From Planosporangium sp963837285 (GTDB taxonomy: Bacteria > Actinomycetota > Actinomycetes > Mycobacteriales > Micromonosporaceae): a stretch of 64,000 bases of DNA. This document shows, in pieces, positions 1 through 8,704 of this stretch. The stretch is from assembly GCA_963837285.1 (NCBI GenBank), contig CAWIMS010000001.1, positions 2,480,001 through 2,544,000 of the forward strand. The letters are read 5' to 3'. A program made the position numbers and the translations under genes. The notes beneath the pieces were generated by a model. That model had not been told where the DNA came from. It did no database searches and was given only the letters and a program-made list of their open reading frames with translations. Numbering within the stretch: the stretch's first letter is position 1; every line of letters starts with the position of its first letter.

Positions 1-1
1 C

Positions 2-253
2 GCGGTGAAGTCGCTGCTCCGGATGGCGATCGCCTGGCGGGCCGCGAACCCGGCGGGCGGGAAGCGGCCGGCCGCGCAGTCCGAGGCGACGGTCGGATCG
101 GTTGCCGCGCACGGCTTCCTGAGCCTGCCACCCAGCCTGGTGGCGGCCCTGAGCGGCCGGGAAGGCGGCGCGTTGACCTGGCTCGGCACCAGCGGCGTCC
201 ACGACTACATGCACTTCGAGCTGCCCCCGGCCCGCCGGCCGAAGCTGTACTGA
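2..253 (+). CDS. C-terminal fragment of a probable M15-type (VanY-like) peptidase
   Basis: The reading frame is open from the first complete codon of the window to the stop, so the gene continues upstream; the GTG at position 5 is probably internal. The visible 83 residues end with HDYMHFEL. A C-terminal His followed by a hydrophobic/Glu-Leu pair matches the last zinc-ligand region of M15 D,D-carboxypeptidases and L,D-endopeptidases, which trim peptidoglycan stem peptides outside the membrane. The other zinc ligands (SxxHxxGxAxD) lie outside the window, so the assignment rests on one short motif. A family-B palindrome follows 13 bp downstream and probably acts as terminator. A different extracellular domain is possible. 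Confidence 0.45.
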   Translation, partial: AVKSLLRMAIAWRAANPAGGKRPAAQSEATVGSVAAHGFLSLPPSLVAALSGREGGALTWLGTSGVHDYMHFELPPARRPKLY

Positions 254-266
254 TCGCGCGGGGTTC

Positions 267-335
267 CTCGCCGATCTTGGAGAAATGTACATGGTTTGAT
301 CATCAAAGTGTGTACATTTCTCCAAGATCGGCGAG
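267..335. repeat. Palindrome family B, copy 1
   Basis: This is a 69-bp inverted repeat. The left arm begins CTCGCCGATCTTGGAGAAAT and the right arm is its complement. The centre around TTTGATCATCAAA also pairs, with some mismatches between the arms near positions 291-313. It lies between two plus-strand genes. The outer 29-30 bases are the same as in the copy at 35398-35470, so it is a dispersed element rather than a one-off terminator. Confidence 0.9.
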
Positions 336-378
336 AGGAGGGGGAGAAGGAGGAGGCGGGTCTGCCAGTGTGGAGGGT

Positions 379-1071
379 ATGAACCGGGAGCAGATGCTTG
401 CCGTCCTCCACGGCGCCCGTCTGGCGTTGCCGCACCTGCCCGACCGTTCCGCCATTGAGGGGTGGGCGGCGGTCGTCGCGGAGATCGACAGTCATCTGTC
501 CAGCGGCGACCTGGCAGGCGCTAAGACGGCTGCGGGCCTGGCCGGCCGGCGGATCGAGATCGACGAGCGGTTCGGCGACCGGTCCGCTCGGCAGGGAGAC
601 CGACCGCCCGCGCCCGAGGATCCGGCCGCCGCCGCGCCCGAGGATCCGGCCACCGGGCCTGGGGAACGGCCGGCCCGGTCCGAACAGGAGGTCCTGGTCG
701 CGCAGGTGCTCAAGTACACGTTCCGGGCGATCGCTGACGGCGACTGGGAGCAGGCCATGCAGTCGGAGGAGTGCCTGCGGCGGCTGTCGCCCGATCTCAT
801 GTACCCGATCGCCGGGGATCTCGTCGGTCGGTGGCTGGTCGAGCCGGCGGAGGGGACCGTCGGCGTGGCCGTGACCCGGTCCGGCAAGGTCGTGGTGAGC
901 CGCGAGGGCGCCCTGGACGAGTACGACGACCTGGCCGCCGCCGCGAAGGACCTGCCGGTCGACGTGGTGCGTCGGGCCGCGGACAGCGTGGTGCGGGAGT
1001 TCAACCGGAAAGCGTGGATCAAGCAAGATCGGCACAACTTGCCGGAAGTTGTTGCCTCAGACGGGCGCTGA
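379..1071 (+). CDS. Hypothetical protein whose C-terminus is encoded by a palindromic repeat
   Basis: This 230-residue soluble protein is not recognised. Residues 1-75 look helical and charged. Residues 70-108 are a Pro/Ala/Asp/Glu linker with two copies of a PEDPA motif. Residues 110-215 look like a small folded domain (LKYTFRAIADGDWEQAM, then FNRKAWI). I chose ATG 379; an in-frame GTG at 370 has the purine-rich stretch at 344-358 at better spacing, so the start is uncertain. The last 15 or so residues (QDRHNLPEVVASDGR) and the stop come from inside the palindrome at 1024-1104, so the natural C-terminus has probably been replaced. It converges on the GH92 gene. Confidence 0.6.
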   Translation: MNREQMLAVLHGARLALPHLPDRSAIEGWAAVVAEIDSHLSSGDLAGAKTAAGLAGRRIEIDERFGDRSARQGDRPPAPEDPAAAAPEDPATGPGERPARSEQEVLVAQVLKYTFRAIADGDWEQAMQSEECLRRLSPDLMYPIAGDLVGRWLVEPAEGTVGVAVTRSGKVVVSREGALDEYDDLAAAAKDLPVDVVRRAADSVVREFNRKAWIKQDRHNLPEVVASDGR

Positions 1072-1104
1072 GGCAACAAGTTCCCGGAAGTTGTGCCGAT
1101 CTTG
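1024..1104. repeat. Palindrome family A, copy 1
   Basis: Two 37-bp arms (1024-1060 and 1068-1104) pair at about 34 of 37 positions around a 7-base loop. The ends are CAAGATCGGC and GCCGATCTTG. Each arm contains ACAACTT(C/G)CCGGAAGTTGT, itself nearly palindromic. The element overlaps the end of the upstream gene and separates two convergent genes, so it could terminate both. Confidence 0.92.
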
Positions 1105-1126
1105 ACGTCGGCCCTGGGGGCCGGTT

Positions 1127-4100
1127 CTAGGCGGTGGCGACCCCGAAGATGTGCAGGTCGCCGCCAGTGACCGTGCCGGGCAGGGTCACGCTGACCACCT
1201 GCCTACCCGGCTGGAGTGCGATCGGCGCGGTGGCGAACAGGTACGTCACCACGTTGTCCCGGCCGCTGCTGGAGTTCCGGTACGGCATCTGCACCGCCAC
1301 CGTGTTGCCGAACTGCACCGGGTTCTTGCCGCCGCCCAGCGTCCAGTCGCCGAAGGCGAGCGTCGCCGTCTGGGTGCTGCCGTCGGAGTACCCGATGGTC
1401 ACCGACCCGGAAGCGTTGCCGTACGTCCCGGCGCCGAGGAAGGACAGCTTCGTCGCCGCAGCCGGGCTGGCCGACAGGTCGAGTTTCTGGTCCCCGCCCC
1501 GGGCGATGATGTTGTCCGGGAGCGCGACCGGATCGGCCGGCCAGGCGAACGTGAAGCCGCCAGCGGTGACCGTGCCCCCCGGCTTCACCCCGCTCGCTTC
1601 CAGGGCCTGCTCCGAGTAGCTCCAGCCGCCGCTGTCCAGGTTGGCGCCGTCCGGCTTGCTGTCGGCCGAGATGCCGATGTTGTTGTAGTACCAGAGCAGC
1701 GAACCCGGCTGCGCCACGGTCAGCGACAGCGCCGACGACGGCAGGGACTTCCCGTCCGGGCCGGTGAACGTCACCGGTACCGAATAGAAGCCCGGCCTGG
1801 TCCCGGCCGCGACCGACACCGAGAACTGCGTCGAGGCCGGGCCGGTCGCGGGTACCGAAATGGTGCCGGTCGCCGGGGTGACCGTGATCCCCGCCGGTGG
1901 TTTCGCGGTGAAGCTGACCGTGGCGGCGCCGCCGGCGATCGACTGCGCGGTCGCGTTGGTGGTCACCGCCGGTCCGCCGGGCTGGATCGACACGTGACCC
2001 GGGTCGATCGCGGTGCGGTACGGCACCTCACCGTCCCGGAAGGACGGTGGCGCGTCGGCCGGCGCCGAGCCCCACGTGGTGTTCGGCGTCGCCGCCATGG
2101 CGAAGTCGAGCGTGCCACCGGTGGCCACGAACGACTCGGGCAGCCACGGCTTGCTCGTGGCCTTGCCGTTCACCTTGAGGCTCTGCACGTAGTACGTGGT
2201 GCCCGACGCGCTCGGGGCGTCGATCGTGATCGTCTTCCCGTTGGCCCGCTTGACCACGATGTGCGGGAACAGTGGGCTGCCGACGACCAGTTCGGCGCGG
2301 CCGGGGGCCTCCGGGTAGAGGCCGAGCGCGCCCCAGATGTACCAGGACGAGGTGGCGCCGAGGTCGTTGTTGCCGACGTAACCGGCGGCGTCCGGTCGCC
2401 ACAGGGTGTTCATCGCCCGGCGGACGACGTCCTGGGTCTTGTACGGCGCGCCGGCGTAGTCGTACGACCACGGCACGTTGAACGACGGCTCGTTGCCGAG
2501 GAAAGCGTACGGCTTGCCGGTGCCCGCGTTGAGCTCGGTGAAGAAGTTGTCCAGGCGCGGGATCACCTTGTCGTTGCCGCCCATGGCGTTGAACAGGCCG
2601 CGCAGGTTGTACGGGACCATCCAGGTGTACTGGGCGCCGTTGCCCTCGATGTACTGGTCGGAGCTGCCCGGGTCGAACGGCGCGGTGAACGAGCCGTCCC
2701 GGTTGCGCGGCTGGATGTACGCGTTGGCCGGGTTGAACAGGTTCTCCCAGTACTGGGCGCGCTGCATGAACTGGTCGTACGCGGGCTTGCGGCCGAGCCG
2801 CCCGGCGAGCTGCGCGATACCGAAGTCGGCGGCGGTGTACTCCAGCGTGCTGCTCGGGTCGTTGGGGAGGTACCCCATGCTCCGGTAGTCGGCCAGGCCG
2901 TACCGCTCGATGTACCGCGCGGTGGCCGGCTGGATCGTCGTCGCCCCGTGGATCATGGACTTGAGTGCGCCGGCCGCGTCGAAGTCGGTCGCCCCGAACG
3001 CGTACATGCTGGCGACGATCGAGTGGTACGGGTCGCCGGTCATCACGCCTTCGAAGTCGTTGTTCTGCGACCACCGGTCCCAGACGTCGTTCGCCTGGTG
3101 CGCCTGGTTGTACACGGACTGCGCGATGTCACCGGCCTCGTGCGGGGCGAGCAGCGCGAGCAGTTGCGCCTCGGAGCGGTAGATGTCCCAGCCGGAGAAG
3201 TTCGCGTACTGGGCGTGTCCCTTGGCGGCCTTGTGGAGCTGGCCGTCGAAGCCGATGTACCGGCCGTCGACGTCGGAGAACACGTTGGGCTGCAACAGGC
3301 TGTGGTACAGCTCGGTGTAGAACACGGTGCGCTGCGCGTCCGTGCCGCCGGTCACCTGGATCTGGCCGAGCCGGTCGTTCCAGGCTTTGCGGGCGGCCGC
3401 GCGTACCGTGTCGAAGTTCTTTGTGCCCTGCTCCGCCCTGGCGTTGGCGGCCGCGGCGGCGACGCTCACATAGGACAGTCCTACCCGGACATTGACGGTC
3501 CGGTTGGTGCTGGTGTCGAACGTGACGTAGGCGCCCGAGCCGGGGCCGGACACGGTGGTGTCCGGATGGACGGCCTGGGCCTTCGGCGTTCCCCGACTCA
3601 ACACCTTGGACGGCGGCGAGACGACGGCCGGCTTGACCGCCCCGCTCCGAACCGTGTTCTGGCCCGGACTCACGGTGTCGTTGTGCCAGGTGCCGGTCGT
3701 CTTGAACGGGCGGTCGAAGCTGGCCGAGAAGTACACCCGGTAGACGTTGCCGCCGCCGCAGAAGTCGCCGCTGGTGGCCCAGCCGCTGATGATGTTCCTG
3801 CCGACGTCGACCTGGGCGTCCCGCACGCCCCGGACCGAGCCGGACACGTTGACCAGCAGGGTCGGTTGCGAGGTGATCGGGTACGTGATGCGGCCCAGGC
3901 CGGAGCGCTGGGTGGCGGTCAGCTCCATCGTCGCGCCGTTGTCCAGCGTGGCCCCGTAGTACCCGGGACTGGACGCCTCCCGGTCGTGCGAGAACCCGAT
4001 CGTGTACCGGCTGGGGTCGGTCGCGGGGGAGGTGGTGACCGCGCCGGTGAACGGCAGGAACGGGATGTCCTGCGCGGCGTCGCAGCCGGCGCCGGAGAAG

Positions 4101-4423
4101 TGGGTGAGGCTGAAGCCCTTGATCTTGTTGTCCGGATAGTAGTAGCCGCCCGGCTGCATCTTCACCGTGTCCGGGCTCCACTGCACCATGCCGAACGGCA
4201 CGTCGGCGCCCGGGAACGTGTTCTCCGCGCCGCCGCCGGTGCCGAAGTCCGGTCCGCCGGGCTCGGTGCCGGAGAACGTGTTGACGTACTGGCTCAGGTC
4301 GGTCGCGGGCGCCGCGTCCGGGCGCACCGGCGCGGCGAACACCGCCTGCGCCGGGATGAGCACGGCGCTGGCCAGCACCGTGGTGAAGAGCAGGGCAATC
4401 CGTGGTACGGGCGGTGCTGGCAT
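1127..4423 (-). CDS. Secreted GH92 alpha-mannosidase with C-terminal beta-sandwich domains
   Basis: GH92 enzymes are calcium-dependent exo-alpha-mannosidases that remove terminal mannose, usually alpha-1,2-linked, from glycans. The 1098-residue protein starts with a signal peptide (about residues 1-30, ending AQAVFAAP). The family's opening signature GGAENTFPGADVPFGMVQWSP follows near residue 65. Further GH92 landmarks include SGWDIYRSEAQLLALLAP, EGNGAQYTWMVPYN and NNDLGATSSWYIWGALGLYP. Residues of roughly 790-890 resemble a NEW3-type domain, and the last 190 or so form another beta-sandwich, common in actinobacterial GH92 proteins. It is monocistronic. A LacI-type operator lies 26 bp upstream of the start, so induction by a mannoside is likely. 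The linkage specificity cannot be read from sequence. Confidence 0.93.
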   Translation of the reverse strand: MPAPPVPRIALLFTTVLASAVLIPAQAVFAAPVRPDAAPATDLSQYVNTFSGTEPGGPDFGTGGGAENTFPGADVPFGMVQWSPDTVKMQPGGYYYPDNKIKGFSLTHFSGAGCDAAQDIPFLPFTGAVTTSPATDPSRYTIGFSHDREASSPGYYGATLDNGATMELTATQRSGLGRITYPITSQPTLLVNVSGSVRGVRDAQVDVGRNIISGWATSGDFCGGGNVYRVYFSASFDRPFKTTGTWHNDTVSPGQNTVRSGAVKPAVVSPPSKVLSRGTPKAQAVHPDTTVSGPGSGAYVTFDTSTNRTVNVRVGLSYVSVAAAAANARAEQGTKNFDTVRAAARKAWNDRLGQIQVTGGTDAQRTVFYTELYHSLLQPNVFSDVDGRYIGFDGQLHKAAKGHAQYANFSGWDIYRSEAQLLALLAPHEAGDIAQSVYNQAHQANDVWDRWSQNNDFEGVMTGDPYHSIVASMYAFGATDFDAAGALKSMIHGATTIQPATARYIERYGLADYRSMGYLPNDPSSTLEYTAADFGIAQLAGRLGRKPAYDQFMQRAQYWENLFNPANAYIQPRNRDGSFTAPFDPGSSDQYIEGNGAQYTWMVPYNLRGLFNAMGGNDKVIPRLDNFFTELNAGTGKPYAFLGNEPSFNVPWSYDYAGAPYKTQDVVRRAMNTLWRPDAAGYVGNNDLGATSSWYIWGALGLYPEAPGRAELVVGSPLFPHIVVKRANGKTITIDAPSASGTTYYVQSLKVNGKATSKPWLPESFVATGGTLDFAMAATPNTTWGSAPADAPPSFRDGEVPYRTAIDPGHVSIQPGGPAVTTNATAQSIAGGAATVSFTAKPPAGITVTPATGTISVPATGPASTQFSVSVAAGTRPGFYSVPVTFTGPDGKSLPSSALSLTVAQPGSLLWYYNNIGISADSKPDGANLDSGGWSYSEQALEASGVKPGGTVTAGGFTFAWPADPVALPDNIIARGGDQKLDLSASPAAATKLSFLGAGTYGNASGSVTIGYSDGSTQTATLAFGDWTLGGGKNPVQFGNTVAVQMPYRNSSSGRDNVVTYLFATAPIALQPGRQVVSVTLPGTVTGGDLHIFGVATA

Positions 4424-4448
4424 CGCTGAGTCCCCTCGTCAGCTCTCG

Positions 4449-4462
4449 TGACAACGTTGTCT
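4449..4462. promoter_or_regulatory. LacI-family-type operator upstream of the GH92 gene
   Basis: GACAACGTTGTC at 4450-4461 is a perfect 12-bp palindrome with the central CG typical of LacI/GalR-family operators. It sits 26 bp upstream of the mannosidase start, so a bound repressor would block the promoter or transcript start. No LacI-family regulator is encoded in the window. Confidence 0.7.
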
Positions 4463-4542
4463 CACGAGTTGAGGAGTATGCACGTTTCGATGCGTTCGGG
4501 TCAACGATCCTTGCCCGTTCGGCCACCCTCAGACTCGGCGAC

Positions 4543-4613
4543 TCGGCACAACTTCCCGGAAGTTGTTGCCTCCAGGGGGCACTGAGGCCACAACTTCCCG
4601 GGAGTTGTGCCGA
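4543..4613. repeat. Palindrome family A, copy 2
   Basis: Arms 4543-4572 (TCGGCACAACTTCCCGGAAG...) and 4584-4613 are inverted copies. This copy lies between two divergently transcribed genes (the GH92 gene and the gene at 4688), where a terminator would have no obvious use. Confidence 0.9.
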
Positions 4614-4687
4614 TCTTGTAACACGTCGGGCGCCGTGATCGCTGTTGTGGACGCGAGGACAACACGGCGATCAGCGGGGGAGCGCGT

Positions 4688-5614
4688 TTGCGGCACTCAC
4701 GGAAGCACGGCACCCCGGAAGTACCGTTCCCGCGCTGGATCGCGCTGGTGACGCTCGCGCTGCTCATCGGGGCGGTCCTGATCGTCATCTACCGCCCCCA
4801 GGCGCGTGGCAAGATCGATCTCGATCCGGCGCCGTCCGCGCTGACCGCTGGGAATCCGGTCGGCGCGCCGTCGTCGGTACCGGGAGGACCGGCCGACAAC
4901 GGGGTGGAACCGCCGCTCGGCGCCGATCCGTCATCGGCGGCCGGCGGCGGATCGGTCGGACCGGGCGGCCTGTCCGCGCCGGCCGCGCCCGCCGGGAGCG
5001 CCGCCAGTGGCGGTGCCGGCGCTCCCGGCGGTGCGCCGGTTGGCGCTCCGAGCGGTGGTGGCGGCGGTCGCGTCGCGGCGCCACCGGCGCCGGCTCCGCC
5101 CGCGCCGAAGCTGCCCGCGTTCGCCGCGCTGTCCGGGGAGAGTTGCCCGCAGAAATCCGACGCCGGGTACTACCGCAAGGGCTGGGCCCGCGACTGGTAC
5201 ACCCGGTCGCGTGGCGGCTGGACCGGCGACGGGTGCGGCGGCCAGACCGTGGCCGTGCCGATGTCCGGCGACCCGAACAAGGACGACCTCGACAACGTGA
5301 TCGTCTGGTGGTTCTCGGTCGGGTCCGGTGCGAGCTGCGCGATCTCGGTCTACGTGCCGGGTACCGGCGACGTGCGGGACGCGGACGGGGCGCCGGCGAC
5401 GTACTTCGTGTACGGGACGACCAACGCCAGCGGCTCGCCGATCGCCTCGTTCACCGTCGACCAGGTGCACAACCAGGGCCGGTGGGTGAGCGTCGGAACG
5501 TTCGCCCAGCGTACCGGGCAGCTGTCGGTGCGGATGGTGACCCGCGGCATCGACTGGGGCAGCGGCCGGACCGGTGCCCACCTCGGCGTATCGGCGCTCC
5601 GGGCGACCTGCTAG
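4688..5614 (+). CDS. Membrane-anchored protein with a golvesin/xanthan-lyase-like C-terminal domain
   Basis: The 308-residue product has a basic N-terminus and one membrane segment (about residues 16-35, IALVTLALLIGAVLIVIY). A long Gly/Ala/Pro-rich linker (about 45-145) follows, then a C-terminal domain of about 160 residues with FTVDQVHNQGRWVSVGTF. That motif and the surrounding beta-rich pattern resemble the golvesin/Xly carbohydrate-binding-like domain found on secreted actinobacterial proteins. The likely topology is cytoplasmic N-terminus with the domain exposed on the cell surface. The start is TTG 4688, preceded by GGGGGAG at good spacing. No catalytic signature is visible; a ligand-binding or wall-associated role is inference. 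Confidence 0.65.
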   Translation: MRHSRKHGTPEVPFPRWIALVTLALLIGAVLIVIYRPQARGKIDLDPAPSALTAGNPVGAPSSVPGGPADNGVEPPLGADPSSAAGGGSVGPGGLSAPAAPAGSAASGGAGAPGGAPVGAPSGGGGGRVAAPPAPAPPAPKLPAFAALSGESCPQKSDAGYYRKGWARDWYTRSRGGWTGDGCGGQTVAVPMSGDPNKDDLDNVIVWWFSVGSGASCAISVYVPGTGDVRDADGAPATYFVYGTTNASGSPIASFTVDQVHNQGRWVSVGTFAQRTGQLSVRMVTRGIDWGSGRTGAHLGVSALRATC

Positions 5615-5636
5615 ATCGACCTAGATCGGAGGTCTA

Positions 5637-5711
5637 GATCGGCACAACTTCCGGCAAGTTGTGGCCTCCGGGGCCCGCTGAGGGCGCTATTTCCGGGAAG
5701 TTGTGCCGATC
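5637..5711. repeat. Palindrome family A, copy 3
   Basis: The outer arms GATCGGCACAACTTCC and GGAAGTTGTGCCGATC match the family. The inner part has diverged (GGCAAGTTGTGGCCTC against GAGGGCGCTATTTCC). It separates convergent genes and could terminate both. Three copies of CTAGATCG lie just upstream (5611-5639). Confidence 0.88.
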
Positions 5712-5720
5712 TTGTATGCC

Positions 5721-8237
5721 CTAGATTGTGGTGTGGGCCAGCGTGTCGATGGTGAACACCAGGCGGTCGTCGCGGGTCTCCACGAGCACCCGCTGACCGG
5801 CCGCGAGCCGGCCGTCGAGGAGGAACTCGGACAGGACGTTGTCGACCTCGCGCTGGATGCTGCGCCGCAGCGGGCGCGCGCCGAACGCCGGCTCGTACCC
5901 GTGCCGCGCCAGCCAGGTCAGCGCGTCGTCGCTGACCTCGACGGTGATCCCCTGGGCGTGCAACCGCCGCCGGGTATGCTCCAGCAGCAGGTCGGTGATC
6001 TGCCGGAGCTGGTCGACGTCGAGCCGCTGGAAGATCACGATTTCGTCGATCCGGTTGATGAACTCCGGCCGCAACTGCTCGGTGAGCCGGCGCATGAGCT
6101 GGTCCCGCAGCGGGGTCTCGGTGTCGCCGCCGGTGAAGCCCAGCGTGCCGCGCTGCTCGGTGATCAGGTCCGAGCCGAGGTTGCTCGTCATGATCAGTAC
6201 CGTGTTCTTGAAGCTGACCGTCCGGCCCTGGCTGTCGGTGAGGCGGCCGTCGTCGAGGACCTGGAGCAGGATGTTGAAGACGTCCGGGTGGGCCTTCTCG
6301 GTCTCGTCGAGCAGGATCACCGAGTACGGGCGGCGCCGGATCATCTCGGTGAGCTGGCCCGCCTCCTCGTAGCCGACGTAGCCGGGCGGCGCGCCGACCA
6401 GCCGCGAAACCGTGTGGCGCTCCTGGTACTCGCTCATGTCCAGGCGGACGATCCGCGCCTCGTCGCCGAACAGCGCCTCGGCCAGCGCCCGGGCCAGCTC
6501 GGTCTTGCCCACCCCGGTCGGGCCGAGGAACAGGAACGAGCCGATCGGCCGCTGTGGGTCGCCGAGGCCGGCGCGGGCCCGGCGCACCGCCTGCGAGACG
6601 ACGCGTACCGCCTCGTCCTGGCCGACGATCCGCCGGTGCAGCCGTTGCTCCAGCTCCATCAGCCGCTGCCGCTCCTCCTCGGTGAGCTGGCGGGCCGGGA
6701 TACCGGTGGCGCGGGAGACGATCTCGGCGATCTCCTCCGGCGTGACGTCGGGTACCCCGCTGCCGCCCTCCCGCACACTGTCCAGTTGCCGGCGCAGCTG
6801 GAGCAGCTCGTCGCGCAGGTTGCTGGCCCGCTCGTACTGCTCGTCCGCCACCGCTTGATCCTTGTCCCGGGCCACCTGTTCGAGCTGGCGCTCCACGTCG
6901 CGGACGTCCACCGCCGGCACCTTGGCGCGCAGCTGGACCCGGGCGCCCGCCTGGTCGATCAGGTCGATCGCCTTGTCCGGCAGGAACCGGTCGGTGAGGT
7001 ACCGGTCGGACAGCTCGACGGCGGCGACCAGCGCCTCGTCGGTGTACCGGACGTTGTGGTGCGCCTCGTACCGGTCGCGCAGGCCACCCAGGATCTCGAT
7101 GGTGTCGTCGACGCTCGGCTCGGGGACCAGGATCGGCTGGAAGCGCCGTTCCAGGGCGGCGTCCTTTTCGATGTTGCGGCGGTACTCGTCCAGCGTGGTG
7201 GCGCCGATGACGTGCAGCTCGCCCCGGGCGAGCGCGGGCTTGAGCATGTTCGCGGCGTCGGTCGAGCCCTCGCCGCTGCCCGCCCCGACCACGGCGTGGA
7301 TCTCGTCGATGAAGACGATCAGCTCGGCGCTGTTCTGCCGGATCTCCTCGATGACGCTCTTCAACCGCTCCTCGAAGTCACCCCGGTAGCGGGTGCCGGC
7401 GACGAGCCCGGTCAGGTCGATCTGCACCAGTCGCTTGCCGTTGAGGGTACGGGGGACCTCGCCGTCCACGATGCGCTGCGCGAGCCCCTCGACGATCGCG
7501 GTCTTGCCGACGCCGGCCTCACCGATCAGTACCGGATTGTTCTTGGTCCGGCGGGCCAGCACCTCGATCGTCTGTTCCAGCTCCTCCTCCCGCCCGATGA
7601 CCGGGTCCACCTTGTCCTCACTGGCGAGCGCGGTCAGGTCCCGCCCGTACCGGTCGACGGTCGGCGTGTTGCTGGGCTGCGGCTGGGACGGCACCGGCGT
7701 CGCGGTGCGCTCGGCCGCCGCCTTCTGCAACGCCTCCGGGTTGACGTGGCGGTCGCCCAACATCCGGCCGGCCTCCGACTCGGGGTTGAGCGACAGGGCG
7801 AGCAGAATGTGCGCCGGACCGAGGTACGACGCGCCGAGCGCGCGGGCGATCTGGTGCGCCTGGAGCAGCGCGCGCTTCGCCGCCGGGGTCAGGGACGGTA
7901 CGAGCTGGCGGCTCGGGCCCTTGCGGGCGCGATCCTCGATCTCGGCGGCGAGCACGTCCGGGTCGGCGCCGGCCCGGGCCAGGACCTGACGCATCGGCTC
8001 GCGCTGGGTCGCCGCCCAGAGCAGGTGCTCGGTGTCGAGGTCGTTGCCGCCGAGGTCGGCCGCCTTGGCCGCCGCGGTGGCCAGCAGTTCCCGGGCCTCC
8101 TGGCTCATCATCCGGGTGATGTCGACGCGCTGCATCGGCTGCGGCGTCTGGCCGGTGCCACTCAGGAAACGGGCGAGGAAGTCGTCGAACGGGCCCGAGC
8201 CGAAGTCGCCGGGCCCCCAGATGCCACCACTGGCCAC
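5721..8237 (-). CDS. clpC: ClpC-type AAA+ unfoldase (Clp protease ATP-binding subunit)
   Basis: This 838-residue class-I Clp/Hsp100 unfoldase would feed substrates to ClpP or refold aggregates. A Clp N-domain (about residues 40-180) is followed by two AAA+ modules. D1 has Walker A GEAGVGKT near residue 240 and Walker B FIDEIHAVVGAG. D2 has GPTGVGKT near residue 572 and VILLDETEKAHPDVFN. Between them a short UVR-like segment (EQYERASNLRDEL) replaces the long ClpB coiled coil, which favours ClpC over ClpB. The protein begins with a Gly-rich stretch and ends DTLAHTTI. It is the last gene of the stress operon, 40 bp after the ybjQ-like gene. It is probably a stress-specific paralogue rather than the housekeeping ClpC1; that is inference. 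Confidence 0.9.
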   Translation of the reverse strand: MASGGIWGPGDFGSGPFDDFLARFLSGTGQTPQPMQRVDITRMMSQEARELLATAAAKAADLGGNDLDTEHLLWAATQREPMRQVLARAGADPDVLAAEIEDRARKGPSRQLVPSLTPAAKRALLQAHQIARALGASYLGPAHILLALSLNPESEAGRMLGDRHVNPEALQKAAAERTATPVPSQPQPSNTPTVDRYGRDLTALASEDKVDPVIGREEELEQTIEVLARRTKNNPVLIGEAGVGKTAIVEGLAQRIVDGEVPRTLNGKRLVQIDLTGLVAGTRYRGDFEERLKSVIEEIRQNSAELIVFIDEIHAVVGAGSGEGSTDAANMLKPALARGELHVIGATTLDEYRRNIEKDAALERRFQPILVPEPSVDDTIEILGGLRDRYEAHHNVRYTDEALVAAVELSDRYLTDRFLPDKAIDLIDQAGARVQLRAKVPAVDVRDVERQLEQVARDKDQAVADEQYERASNLRDELLQLRRQLDSVREGGSGVPDVTPEEIAEIVSRATGIPARQLTEEERQRLMELEQRLHRRIVGQDEAVRVVSQAVRRARAGLGDPQRPIGSFLFLGPTGVGKTELARALAEALFGDEARIVRLDMSEYQERHTVSRLVGAPPGYVGYEEAGQLTEMIRRRPYSVILLDETEKAHPDVFNILLQVLDDGRLTDSQGRTVSFKNTVLIMTSNLGSDLITEQRGTLGFTGGDTETPLRDQLMRRLTEQLRPEFINRIDEIVIFQRLDVDQLRQITDLLLEHTRRRLHAQGITVEVSDDALTWLARHGYEPAFGARPLRRSIQREVDNVLSEFLLDGRLAAGQRVLVETRDDRLVFTIDTLAHTTI

Positions 8238-8277
8238 GATCGTCCTCTCAGTTCGCCGGGGTAGGGCTCATACCAGC

Positions 8278-8700
8278 TCAGTCGGTCGGGATAGGGGTGG
8301 CCATCGGCGCCGGTGCCCACCCACGGGCGGGCGGCGGGCTGAACTCGGCCACGATGCCGGTGCCGTTCGTTTCATGGCGAACCCGCACCGGTACCACGAA
8401 CACCGCCGTCCCGTACGCGCAGATCTCCGTCCAGGTCGCGCTGATGTCGCGATGGTCGAAGCGCATGCCGACCACCGCGTTGGCTCCCCGGGCCTGGGCC
8501 AGCCTGCTCATCTGCGCGATCGCCTCGTCGCGCCAGCGGCTCAGCGCGGTGCCGACCCGCGGGTTCGAGCCGCCGGTGAGCAGCTTGACGCCTTCGTTGT
8601 AGACGTTGCGGGACCGGGCTGTGATGCCGTGCACCTCGCCGAGCACGTCCCGGATGTCGTAGCCGGCAACCTGCTCGGTGGTCACGACCAACATGGCCAC
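8278..8700 (-). CDS. YbjQ/UPF0145 family protein
   Basis: The 140-residue protein matches UPF0145 (YbjQ): LVVTTEQVAGYDI at the N-terminus, GEVHGITARSRNV, a central RWRDEAIAQM helix, ARGANAVVGMRFD, and a final beta-strand. The family forms pentameric assemblies; a heavy-metal-binding role has been proposed but no biochemical function is established. The C-terminal 25 residues (Pro-rich) are an unusual extension. The gene starts 4 bp after the DsbA-like stop and ends 40 bp before clpC, so it is co-transcribed with the stress genes. Confidence 0.85.
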   Translation of the reverse strand: MAMLVVTTEQVAGYDIRDVLGEVHGITARSRNVYNEGVKLLTGGSNPRVGTALSRWRDEAIAQMSRLAQARGANAVVGMRFDHRDISATWTEICAYGTAVFVVPVRVRHETNGTGIVAEFSPPPARGWAPAPMATPIPTD

Positions 8701-8704
8701 TCGC

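Noticed and set aside
1151..4429. 1092-codon open frame antisense to the GH92 gene
   Set aside because: It is a high-GC shadow frame: Arg/Gly/Val-rich composition, no recognisable domain, and the opposite strand encodes a clear GH92 enzyme.
5721..8237. 853-codon plus-strand frame opposite clpC
   Set aside because: It is a shadow frame; the ClpC motifs on the minus strand are unambiguous.
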